This document shows positions 56,642-64,000 of a stretch of 64,000 bases of DNA, one piece after another. The stretch comes from Microbacterium sp. SLBN-154. Lineage in GTDB: Bacteria; Actinomycetota; Actinomycetes; Actinomycetales; Microbacteriaceae. The stretch is taken from contig NZ_VFNL01000001.1 in the NCBI RefSeq assembly GCF_006715565.1, positions 248,001-312,000 on the forward strand, read 5' to 3'. Positions within the stretch are counted from its first letter, which is position 1; every line of letters begins with the position of its first letter. A program made the position numbers and the translations under genes. Under the pieces are notes generated by a model. That model worked only from the letters and a program-made list of their open reading frames with translations, had not been told where the DNA came from and did no database searches.

Positions 56642-56790
56642 GGGCTCATTCTGCCCGGCCGCGGTCGCCGCGATGCGGGGGTTGCGGCGCCCGGGTTCAC
56701 GACCGCGCATTCCGCCACGACGATCGAAGCGCCGCCGGACCCGGCCAAGACCGCTGCGTCGATCGCCGGGCACGGATCGGGGCACGAATC

Positions 56791-57146
56791 GGAGTGGCGC
56801 AAATGGTCGCCGAGCGCCGCCAACCCCGACCAGTCACGCCACCTCGATCGACCGCCGCGGATCGAGGTGGCGCAAATGGTCGCCCATCGACGCCGAACCC
56901 GACCGATTGCGCCACCCCGAACCAGGGATGGGCATCGCGGTGGCACGAACGGTCGCCGCGAGTGCATGTGGGCGACCAGCTCCGCGACCTCGCCGCTCCG
57001 CGGCATCCACCCTCAGATCGAGGTGTCGCAGATGGCGACCTTCAGCGGGTCAAGCTCGCCATTCGCGCCACCTTCGTGGTCGGCCTCGAGATCGAGGTGT
57101 CGCAGATGGCGACCTTCAGCGGGTCAAGCTCGCCCTTCGCGCCACC
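56791..57146. repeat. Second array of the GAGGTGGCGC palindrome family
   Basis: Five related units start near 56791, 56864, 56938 (partial), 57020 and 57094. The first two share GTGGCGCAAATGGTCGCC with the 48.6-kb array. The last two (57020-57072, 57094-57146) are nearly identical copies opening GAGGTGTCGCAGATGGCGAC and closing TTCGCGCCACC. The 687-base gap around them shows no supported gene. Confidence 0.82.
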
Positions 57147-57290
57147 TGAACGCCACGCACCACCGCACGAAGCCACACGCGAACGAGCCCACCCGATCCG
57201 CCCTGCCACCACGCCCTCGTGAGAGGACGGGCGACGAAGAGGAAAGGGTGGGCTCGACCGGCCGGGACCCCCGGCGAGAGGGGCCCCGGC

Positions 57291-57314
57291 CCGGCGCGGA
57301 TTGGGCCGCGCCGG
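57291..57314 (-). terminator. Hairpin downstream of the sugar-transport operon
   Basis: CCGGCGCGG (57291-57299) and CCGCGCCGG (57306-57314) form a perfect nine-base stem with a six-base loop, 14 bases after the binding-protein stop. No T-run follows on the minus strand. Confidence 0.5.
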
Positions 57315-57328
57315 TGGTTTACCGCGTG

Positions 57329-58660
57329 TTACTCGGCGACGGGGATCGACTGCGCCTCGAGCGTCGAGATCGTGGCCGCCTGGCCCTCCTCGAGCGCCTC
57401 GAGCAGCGTGCCGTTGCCCTGCGCGGCGGCCTTGAAGCCGTCGGACACGTCACCGTAGGTCTGCGTCATGGTCGGGCCCCACGTGAAGTTGGGGTCGACC
57501 TGGGTCGCGGCCTCGGCGAAGACGTCATAGATGGGCTGGCCGCCGTAGAACTCCACGCCCTCCTTCAGCACCGGCAGCTCCAGTCCCGCGGTGGTGGCGG
57601 GGTAGATCTGCGCGGTCTCGTTGAGCGAGGTGAGGGCCTCTTCCGAGGTGTTCAGCCACAGCGCGAACTTCGCCGCCTCGTAGAGGTGGTCGGTGCCGTT
57701 GAAGACCGCGATGGACGAGCCACCCCAGTTGCCGGCCTTCTGGTCACCGGCGTTCCACTGCGGGGCCAGGGCCACCGACCAGTTGCCGGAGGTGTCGGGG
57801 GCACCCGAGAGGATCGAGTTGGCACCCCACACGGCCGAGTTCCAGGTCCAGACCTCACCGGAGTTGTAGGCGTTGTTCCACTCGTCGGTCCAGGCCGGGT
57901 AGGTCGAGACGAGGTCGTTCTCGATGAGGTCCTGCCAGTAGTCGGCGACCGTCGTCGACTCCTCGCCGGTGAGGTTCACCGTCCAGGCGTCGCCGTCGTT
58001 CTCGAACCACTGACCGCCGGCCTGCCAGACGAACCCGGCGAACTGGTTGATGTCGCTGTCCGAGAAGTTGGTGATGTAGCCGCCGGCCTCGCGGACCTGC
58101 ACCGCAGCCTCGCGGTACTCCTCCCACGTGGTCGGAACCTCGATGCCGTTCTGCTCGAACAGGTCGCTGCGGTAGAACAGCGCCATGGGGCCCTGGTCCT
58201 GCGGGATGCCGTAGACCTCGTCCTCGGTGCCGAGCGTGACCTGACCCCAGGTCCAGTCGAGGAACTGGTCCTCGGCGGCGAGCACGTCCTCACATGCACC
58301 GAGGTCGACGAGGCCATCCTGCACGCGGAAATTCGGCAGCGCGTCGTACTCGATCTGGCCGAGGTCGGGGGCGTTGCCGGCCTCGAGCTGGTTGAAGAAG
58401 TTCTGGTAGGTGCCGGCGTTGCCCGAAGGGCCCGTCTGCACCTCGACCTGGATGTCGGGGTTCTCCTCGTTCCACATCGCGACGGCATCCTCGATGCCGG
58501 GAATCCACGAGGTGAACGTGAGAGTGACATCCTCGCCGGCCGGCTCGCAGGAGGCGGCGTCGCCTCCACTGCCCGACCCTCCGCCGGCCGCACAGCCGGC
58601 GACGGCGAGCGCGGACACGGTGAGCAGGGCTGCGGCGGCCGCTCGTTTCGTTGAACGCAT
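57329..58660 (-). CDS. Sugar ABC transporter substrate-binding lipoprotein
   Basis: A 443-residue family 1 extracellular solute-binding protein. The signal TKRAAAAALLTVSALAVAG leads into lipobox AVAGC, then EDVTLTFTSWIPGIEDAVAM and WNEENPDIQVEVQTG, typical of oligosaccharide binders. Conserved fold signatures YGIPQDQGPMALFYRSDLF and WNAGDQKAGNWGGSSIAVF are present. It is the last gene of the operon with two permeases and a GH42 beta-galactosidase; no ATPase is encoded, so a shared MsiK-type ATPase probably serves it. Substrate inferred to be a galactoside. Confidence 0.93.
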   Translation of the reverse strand: MRSTKRAAAAALLTVSALAVAGCAAGGGSGSGGDAASCEPAGEDVTLTFTSWIPGIEDAVAMWNEENPDIQVEVQTGPSGNAGTYQNFFNQLEAGNAPDLGQIEYDALPNFRVQDGLVDLGACEDVLAAEDQFLDWTWGQVTLGTEDEVYGIPQDQGPMALFYRSDLFEQNGIEVPTTWEEYREAAVQVREAGGYITNFSDSDINQFAGFVWQAGGQWFENDGDAWTVNLTGEESTTVADYWQDLIENDLVSTYPAWTDEWNNAYNSGEVWTWNSAVWGANSILSGAPDTSGNWSVALAPQWNAGDQKAGNWGGSSIAVFNGTDHLYEAAKFALWLNTSEEALTSLNETAQIYPATTAGLELPVLKEGVEFYGGQPIYDVFAEAATQVDPNFTWGPTMTQTYGDVSDGFKAAAQGNGTLLEALEEGQAATISTLEAQSIPVAE

Positions 58661-58713
58661 TGTTTCCTTCTCTCGGTGGTGGGTGCCCGGGTTGCTGCCC
58701 GGGCGGGGGGTTG

Positions 58714-59640
58714 TCACTTCAGCGCGCCGGTGCCGAGGCCCGTGCGCCAGTACCGCTGAAGCAGCAGGAACGTGATGATCAGGGGGACGATCGACAGCAG
58801 CGACCCGACGAGCACGAACGTGCGCAGCTCGGGGAACTGGTTGATCGTGGAGTTCCAGGCGTAGAGCCCGTAGGTCACCGGGAACAGCTCTTCGCTGCGC
58901 AGCATGATCAGCGGCAGGAAGAAGTTGTTCCAGATGGAGACGAACTGGAAGAGGAAGACCGTCACCAGCGCCGGGAACATCAGGCGGATCGACACCGTGA
59001 AGAAGGTGCGGACCTCGCCCGCTCCGTCGAGGCGGCTCGCTTCGAGCAGTTCGTCGGGAACGGATGCCTCGGCGAAGACCCGGCTCAGATAGACCCCGAA
59101 CGGGCTGACGATGCTGGGGAGGAAGACCGCCCAGAAGGTGTTGGTCAGCTGCACCTGGCTGAAGAGCAGGAACAGCGGCAGCGCGAGCGCGGTGGCGGGC
59201 ACGAGCACCCCGCCGAGGACGACGTTGAAGAGCGTCTCGCGGCCCGGGAACCGGTACTTCGCCAGGGCGTATCCGCACATGGACGCCAGCAGGGTCGCCA
59301 CGACGGCGCCGACCCCGGCGTACAGCAGGCTGTTCAGCAGCCACCGGAGGTACACCCCGTCGCGGTAGGCCACGAGGGCGCCGACGTTCTCGAAGAACCG
59401 GAAGTCGGCGAACCACAGCGGGTTGGTGCTGAACAGGTCGCCGCGGTCTTTCGTGGAGGCGATGAGCAGCCACCAGATGGGCGTGAGGAAGTAGAGGGTG
59501 AAGACCCCCATGACGAGGAAGGCGGCGGTGCGGGGGATGACGCCCTCGCGGGGTCCGCGGCCCACGGCATCCTGTCCGCCGCCCTTCCGCCGGCGCGACG
59601 CCGTCGGGTTGACGGCCGTCATCGTGGTCGTCGTGGTCAT
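58714..59640 (-). CDS. Sugar ABC transporter permease, MalG-like
   Basis: A 308-residue inner-membrane permease with about six helices. The N-terminus has MGVFTLYFLTPIWWLLIAST; the EAA loop reads ELLEASRLDGAGEVRTFFTV, followed by the conserved LPLIMLRSEELFPVTYGL region. It pairs with the MalF-like permease encoded just upstream (ATGA overlap). Confidence 0.94.
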   Translation of the reverse strand: MTTTTTMTAVNPTASRRRKGGGQDAVGRGPREGVIPRTAAFLVMGVFTLYFLTPIWWLLIASTKDRGDLFSTNPLWFADFRFFENVGALVAYRDGVYLRWLLNSLLYAGVGAVVATLLASMCGYALAKYRFPGRETLFNVVLGGVLVPATALALPLFLLFSQVQLTNTFWAVFLPSIVSPFGVYLSRVFAEASVPDELLEASRLDGAGEVRTFFTVSIRLMFPALVTVFLFQFVSIWNNFFLPLIMLRSEELFPVTYGLYAWNSTINQFPELRTFVLVGSLLSIVPLIITFLLLQRYWRTGLGTGALK

Positions 59641-60584
59641 GACGCCGCCGCCTTCCGTCGGGTGATGCGCAGGAACGTGAACGACAGCACGAAGGTCGCA
59701 AGCGCCAGCACCACCGAGAACGCCGCGGCAAGCGACACGTTCGGGATGGAACTCGTGGCGTAGATCGTCATGTTCGGGGTGTACGTGCTCGTCACCGCCG
59801 AGCTGAACGACCGGAAGGTCTGGGGCTCGGCGAGCAGCTGCAGGGTGCCGATGATCGACAGCACCCCGGTGAGGACGAGGGCGGGGCGGATGAGCGGGAT
59901 CTTGATCGACCACGCGATCCGCGCCTGCCCGGCGCCGTCCAGGCGCGCGGCCTCGTAGATGTCGCCGGGGATCGCCAGGAGCGTGGAGTAGATGATCAGC
60001 ATGTTGTAGCCGACGAACACCCAGGTCACGACGTTCGCGATCGACCACAGCACCAGATCGGAGGAGAGGAAGTCGACCTGGCTGGTCACCGCCTCGAACG
60101 GCGACAAGTTCGGCGAGTAAAGGAAGCCCCACATGATCGCGGCGATGACGCCGGGCACGGCGTAGGGCACGAAGAACGCCAGGCGGAAGAACTTCTTCCC
60201 CCGCAAGAGCGGCGAGTCCAAGAGCAGGGCGAACAGCAGCGCAAGCCCCAGCATGACCGGCACCTGAACGATGCCGAAGAGGAAGACCCGACCCACGGAT
60301 GACCAGAACGCGGTGTTCTGGAACACCAGCGCGTACTGTGCGAACCCGCCGAAGACCTCACGGGCCTCACCGAATGTGCCCTCGCGCTCGACGACGAGCA
60401 TCGACTGCCACACGGCGTAGCCGATGGGGATCACGTAGAAGAGCGTGAAGACCAGCGCGAACGGCGCCACGAAGGCGACGATCGCCCACGGGTTCTGCAC
60501 GCGCGGACGTTTCCGCTTCTGCACCGGCGCGTCGGGCGCCGCGGCCGCGCCGGCGATACCGGCGATGGATGGCGAAGTGGTCAT
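59637..60584 (-). CDS. Sugar ABC transporter permease, MalF-like
   Basis: A 315-residue permease with six helices (e.g. AIVAFVAPFALVFTLFYVIP). RLAFFVPYAVPGVIAAIMWG is the conserved MalF stretch, and the EAA loop reads DIYEAARLDGAGQARIAWSI. Its start overlaps the beta-galactosidase stop as ATGA. Confidence 0.94.
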   Translation of the reverse strand: MTTSPSIAGIAGAAAAPDAPVQKRKRPRVQNPWAIVAFVAPFALVFTLFYVIPIGYAVWQSMLVVEREGTFGEAREVFGGFAQYALVFQNTAFWSSVGRVFLFGIVQVPVMLGLALLFALLLDSPLLRGKKFFRLAFFVPYAVPGVIAAIMWGFLYSPNLSPFEAVTSQVDFLSSDLVLWSIANVVTWVFVGYNMLIIYSTLLAIPGDIYEAARLDGAGQARIAWSIKIPLIRPALVLTGVLSIIGTLQLLAEPQTFRSFSSAVTSTYTPNMTIYATSSIPNVSLAAAFSVVLALATFVLSFTFLRITRRKAAAS

Positions 60585-62668
60585 GCCGTCTCCTCTGTCG
60601 GCTGCTCACGGATGACACGGACGCCGCCGGCGGGAACGACGATCGTTCCGGTCACGCGGCTCTGGGTCACGAGGTCATCGCCGACCGCGTCGATCTCGAC
60701 GGGTCGATCGGTGTTGTTGATGACGAAACGGTAGGCGCGGTCGTCGCCGTGGCGGCGGATGACCTCGACCCCGCGTCCCGCACCGGGCTCGGCGGCGACG
60801 CCTGCCGCCGCGGCGGCGGTCTCGAGCAGGTCGCGCAGCGCCGGTGCCTCCAGCAGTGTTGCGACGTACCAGGCATCCCCGGTGCCGGCAGACCCGGCGG
60901 TGCGCCGGGTGATCGCCGGCAGACCCGCCGACGGCCCGTCCGCGAAACGTGCCACGACCGCGGCGTCGGTCACCGACATCCGCTCGGTCCACATCGTCGC
61001 CGTCGCACCGCTGTCGAGGGTCACCGTGGTTCCCGGAAGGACCGGGGCGAACTCCTCGACGCGGACGCCGAGCAGGTCGCGCCACGCACCGGGGTGACCG
61101 CCCGGGCGGACCCGGTCGTTCTCGTCGACGATGCCGCTGTAGAACGTCACGACAACGTGGGTTCCGGTGGCGGCGGCGCCGTCGAGGGCACGCGCGTCGG
61201 CGTCGGAGACGAGGTGCAGACCCGGCACGACCACGAGGCGGTAGCGCGAGAGGTCGGCCCCGGGGCGGACGACGTCGACGGTGTAGCCCAGGTCGCGGAG
61301 CGCTGCGTACATCGCGTGCACCTGGTCGAGGTAGCCGAGCGCGTGGTTCGGGCGGTTCTCGGCGTCGCCGGCCCACCACGATTCCCAGCTGAAGAGCATC
61401 GCGACCTCGGCGGTGACGGTGGTGCCCGCGACCTCGTCGAGGCGCGAGATCAGCGCGCCCAGCTCTCGCACCTCGCGCCACAGGACGCTGTCGGTGCCGG
61501 CGTGGGGAAGGAGCGCCGAGTGGAACTTCTCCGATCCCTGGAGCGAGGCGCGCCACTGGAAGTAGCAGACGGCGTCGGCGCCGCGCGCGACGTGCGAAAG
61601 CGAGTCGCGGGTCATCTGCCCGGGCGCCTTGGCGAGGTTCACCGGCTGCCAGTTCACCGCACCGGTGGAGTGCTCCATGAGCAGCCACGGCTCGCCCCCC
61701 GCCAGCCCGCGGGTGAGGTCGGCGGTGAAGGCGAGCTCCGCGAGCGGGTCGGCCAGCCGCGAGTCGAGGTAGTGGTCGTTGGCGATGACATCCATCTCGG
61801 GCGCCCAGGTCCAGTAGTCGAGGGCGTCGATGTGGGCGGTGACCATGAAGTTGGTGGTGACGGGGATGTCGCTGTGGCGACGGATCACGTCGCGCTCGGC
61901 CCGGTAGTGGGCGAGCACCTCGTCGCTGCAGAACCGGCGGTAGTCCAGGACCTGACCGGGGTTGCGCGTGGAGACGGTGCGAAGCGGGGTGAGGATCTCG
62001 TCGAAGTCGCTGTAGCGCTGGCTCCAGAAGCTCGTCCCCCAGGCGGCGTTCAGCGCGTCGATGGTGCGGTATCTGGCTCGCAGCCACCGGCGGAAGGCGC
62101 GGGTCGACTCGGCGCAGTGGCATTCGGCGTTGTGGCAGCCGAGCTCGTTCGAGACGTGCCACAGGGCGACGGCGGGGTGCGCGCCGTAGCGCGCGGCGAC
62201 GGCCTCGACCAGGGCGAGCGCGTAGCGGCGGAACACCGGGGAGCTCGGGCACCAGGCCTGGCGGCCACCGGGATAACGGGTGGTGCCGTCATCCATCACC
62301 GGCAGGATCTCGGGATGCCGCGTGGTCAGCCACGGCGGAGGAGACGAGGTGCCGGTGCCGAGGTTCACGCGGATGCCGTTCTCGTGCAGCAGCGAGACGA
62401 CCTCGTCGAGCTCATCGAACCGGAAGCTGCCGTCGGGCCCCTGGAGGGCCGACCAGCCGAAGACGTTGATCGCGACCAGGTCGACCCCGGCTTCGCGCAT
62501 CAGGGCGACGTCTTCGCGCCACACCTCGGGCGTCCACTGCTCGGGGTTGTAGTCGCAGCCGAAGGCGACACCCTGGTGCGCGAAGCGCGGGTGAGCCGGC
62601 GACGCATCGATCTCGGTGAGAAGCGCGTCGTCGCTCTGCGGGGGGAGCGTCGTTGCGAGGTGGTCCAC
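60581..62668 (-). CDS. GH42 beta-galactosidase
   Basis: A 695-residue cytosolic glycosidase hydrolysing beta-galactosides. The GH42 start is FGCDYNPEQWTPEVWREDVA. The acid/base Glu lies in ALWHVSNELGCHNAECHC, with cysteines that may bind zinc; the nucleophile Glu is in PWLLMEHSTGAVNWQ. Trimerisation and C-terminal domains follow. The start is GTG with CTGGAG; upstream in-frame extension crosses the operators. It is first in the operon with two permeases and a binding protein, coupled by ATGA. Controlled by the divergent LacI regulator. Confidence 0.94.
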   Translation of the reverse strand: MDHLATTLPPQSDDALLTEIDASPAHPRFAHQGVAFGCDYNPEQWTPEVWREDVALMREAGVDLVAINVFGWSALQGPDGSFRFDELDEVVSLLHENGIRVNLGTGTSSPPPWLTTRHPEILPVMDDGTTRYPGGRQAWCPSSPVFRRYALALVEAVAARYGAHPAVALWHVSNELGCHNAECHCAESTRAFRRWLRARYRTIDALNAAWGTSFWSQRYSDFDEILTPLRTVSTRNPGQVLDYRRFCSDEVLAHYRAERDVIRRHSDIPVTTNFMVTAHIDALDYWTWAPEMDVIANDHYLDSRLADPLAELAFTADLTRGLAGGEPWLLMEHSTGAVNWQPVNLAKAPGQMTRDSLSHVARGADAVCYFQWRASLQGSEKFHSALLPHAGTDSVLWREVRELGALISRLDEVAGTTVTAEVAMLFSWESWWAGDAENRPNHALGYLDQVHAMYAALRDLGYTVDVVRPGADLSRYRLVVVPGLHLVSDADARALDGAAATGTHVVVTFYSGIVDENDRVRPGGHPGAWRDLLGVRVEEFAPVLPGTTVTLDSGATATMWTERMSVTDAAVVARFADGPSAGLPAITRRTAGSAGTGDAWYVATLLEAPALRDLLETAAAAAGVAAEPGAGRGVEVIRRHGDDRAYRFVINNTDRPVEIDAVGDDLVTQSRVTGTIVVPAGGVRVIREQPTEETA

Positions 62669-62704
62669 GGATCTCCAGAAGTGAGGGTGTTGTCCGACGT
62701 GCTG

Positions 62705-62764
62705 TGTGAACGTGCACAGTTTCTCGGACGACAACTCCTCGTCGAGAGTCTGTGAACGTACACA
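62705..62764. promoter_or_regulatory. Paired LacI-type operators TGTGAACGTRCACA
   Basis: TGTGAACGTGCACA (62705-62718) and TGTGAACGTACACA (62751-62764) differ at one base; both fit the palindrome TGTGnACGTnCACA. Centres are 46 bases apart, in the divergent region between the beta-galactosidase and LacI genes, allowing cooperative or loop-type repression. Confidence 0.85.
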
Positions 62765-62828
62765 CACTGACATTCACGCGGCCCGACTGTCAAGCAGAAA
62801 AGTGAACGGTGAAGGCTACAGTGGCCTC

Positions 62829-63848
62829 GTGACCACTCCGCCCGTCCGCCCCAAGCGTGCGACCGTGCACGATGTGGCGCAGGAGGCCGGGGTGTCGCGC
62901 GGCACGGTCAGCCGGTACGTCAACGGCGACCGCTACGTCTCCGCCACCGCGCGCGAGGCGATCGAGGCGGCCATCGCCAAGGTCGGCTACGTGCCGAACA
63001 CCGCGGCGCGCAACCTCGTGATGCAGCGGAGCCAGGCGGTCGGCTTCATCGTGCACGAACCGCACTCGCTGTTCATCGAGGATCCGAACATCGGCGAGAT
63101 CCTGCTGGGGGCCAACGCCGCCCTCTCGGAGGCCGATCACCAGATGGCCGTGCTCATCGCCGACACCGGCCGCGACACCGACCGTGTCGCCCGCTACCTC
63201 TCCGGTGGCTTCGTCGACGGCGTCATCATCGTCTCGGCGCGAGCGAACGACCCCATCACCCGGGTCGTGGAGCGGCTCCAGCTGCCGGCGGCGTACGTGG
63301 GCCACCCTCCCGGGGCGTCTTCAGCCTCGTTCGTGGTCATCGACAATCGCGGTTCGGCCCGCGCGATCACCTCGCGCCTGAGTAAGACGGGTCGCCGACG
63401 CATCGGGATGATCGCCGCGGCACTGGACCGCGACTCGGGGTCCGACCGCCTCGCGGGTTTCCGCGAAGCCCTCGGCGAGCAGTTCGACGAACGCCTCGTC
63501 GAGCCGGTGCCGCTGTACTCGTACTCGGCGGGGAGAGAGGGCATGCAGGCGCTGCTGGAGCGCGCACCCGACATCGACGGGATCTTCGCGGCATCCGATG
63601 CCGTGGCCGCCGGAGCGGTGGAAGCCCTGCGCGCGGCCGGACGCCGGGTGCCCGAGGATGTCGGCGTGGTCGGCTTCGACGATTCGGCGTGGGCGCGACG
63701 CACCCTGCCGGCGCTGTCGACCGTGCGCCAGCCCGCGGCACGGCTCGGCGCCGAGGCGGCGCGCCTGGTTCTGGATCGCATCGGCGGCGCCCCCGGGGGC
63801 GCCGAGGTGATGCTCGAGTGCGAGACGGTGTGGCGGGAATCGGCATGA
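62829..63848 (+). CDS. LacI-family transcriptional regulator
   Basis: A 339-residue regulator. The N-terminal helix-turn-helix is ATVHDVAQEAGVSRGTVSRY with hinge VGYVPNTAARNLVMQR; the sugar-binding domain includes VGFIVHEPHSLFIEDPN, GFVDGVIIVSA, DGIFAASDAVAAGAV and VGVVGFDDSAWARRTLPALS. It probably represses the divergent beta-galactosidase and sugar-transport operon and itself through the TGTGnACGTnCACA pair; inducer inferred to be a galactoside. The GTG start lacks a strong ribosome site; a GTG 27 bases upstream is the alternative. Confidence 0.93.
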   Translation: MTTPPVRPKRATVHDVAQEAGVSRGTVSRYVNGDRYVSATAREAIEAAIAKVGYVPNTAARNLVMQRSQAVGFIVHEPHSLFIEDPNIGEILLGANAALSEADHQMAVLIADTGRDTDRVARYLSGGFVDGVIIVSARANDPITRVVERLQLPAAYVGHPPGASSASFVVIDNRGSARAITSRLSKTGRRRIGMIAAALDRDSGSDRLAGFREALGEQFDERLVEPVPLYSYSAGREGMQALLERAPDIDGIFAASDAVAAGAVEALRAAGRRVPEDVGVVGFDDSAWARRTLPALSTVRQPAARLGAEAARLVLDRIGGAPGGAEVMLECETVWRESA

Positions 63849-64000
63849 ACCTCGACGACAGCACCCTCGCGGCACGCGTGCTCGAAGCACGCCTGGAAGT
63901 GCGGCATCCATCCCCGCTGAAGCGCGCGGCGAAATACGTCGGCGCGTTCGCGCTGGCCGTCATGGGCGGCGGCGACGACCTCGCCGCCCCGACGTTCGAC
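63845..64000 (+). CDS. Start of an unidentified gene (truncated at window end)
   Basis: Fifty-two codons without a stop, overlapping the LacI stop as ATGA. It begins MNLDDSTLAARVLEARLEVR and continues HPSPLKRAAKYVGAFALAVM, mixed helical with a mildly hydrophobic patch. Too little is present to name a family. Coupling to the LacI gene suggests a shared transcript. Confidence 0.7.
   Translation, partial: MNLDDSTLAARVLEARLEVRHPSPLKRAAKYVGAFALAVMGGGDDLAAPTFD

Overview
The window is high-GC DNA that looks like a Microbacteriaceae chromosome, most likely Microbacterium. Reasons: heavy use of GTG starts and ATGA/GTGA stop-start overlaps; an actinobacterial core block reading ppa, tilS, hpt, ftsH, folE, folP, folB, folK, DUF3180, two PH-domain proteins, DUF2520, panC, lysS, clpC; and small Microbacteriaceae-type proteins (DUF7882, DUF4192, CGNR). 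The same core order is known from Mycobacterium tuberculosis (roughly Rv3628 back to Rv3596c), so it serves as a ruler for insertions.

Layout. 1-10 kb: clpC (3' end outside the window), a DUF2975/XRE pair with palindromic operators, an AbiEi/DUF559-type protein between palindromic repeats, a lipoprotein, cardiolipin synthase, a DUF4192 protein, lysS. 10-15.3 kb: a divergent panC, then a block foreign to the core order (alpha/beta hydrolase, CGNR regulator, ECF42 sigma factor with its YCII target, aldo/keto reductase) ending in a 21-bp tandem repeat. 15.3-23.1 kb: the tightly overlapping folate/ftsH operon. 23.2-33.7 kb: a second inserted block, read as a cre-type alkylphenol (p-cresol) degradation island: IclR regulator, P450, two PEP-synthase-like phosphotransferase subunits, SDR, ferredoxin, ferredoxin reductase, HD phosphohydrolase and aldehyde dehydrogenase, with a second HD paralogue at the far edge. 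The larger phosphotransferase subunit carries a one-base frameshift that cuts off its catalytic-histidine domain. 33.7-39 kb: hpt, tilS, ppa, a DUF2254 membrane protein and a secreted M23 peptidase. 39.2-39.6 kb: tRNA-Glu, tRNA-Asp, tRNA-Phe and a terminator. 39.7-46.7 kb: a MarR/DUF7882 divergent pair, two tandem paralogous membrane proteins, a manganese/zinc-type ABC importer with an operator over its start codon, and a secreted polysaccharide deacetylase. 47-57.3 kb: a GT2-GtrA glycosyltransferase, a glutaredoxin, a nine-unit palindromic repeat array, a membrane molybdopterin oxidoreductase, a kynurenine operon (kynA, amidohydrolase, kynU, ALDH-like) and a second array of the same repeats. 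57.3-64 kb: a GH42 beta-galactosidase and sugar ABC importer operon facing its LacI regulator across two matching operators; a last gene runs off the end.

How it works together. The island should phosphorylate an alkylphenol hydroxyl with ATP, let the P450 oxidise the alkyl group of the phosphate ester, finish with the two dehydrogenases and release the hydroxybenzoate with the HD phosphohydrolase. Two copies of one 17-bp palindrome lie upstream of the P450 and of the IclR gene, suggesting regulation of both by that IclR protein. With the frameshift as read, the first step would fail, so confirming those bases matters. Several gene-free stretches hold families of GC-rich palindromes that no listed gene explains.
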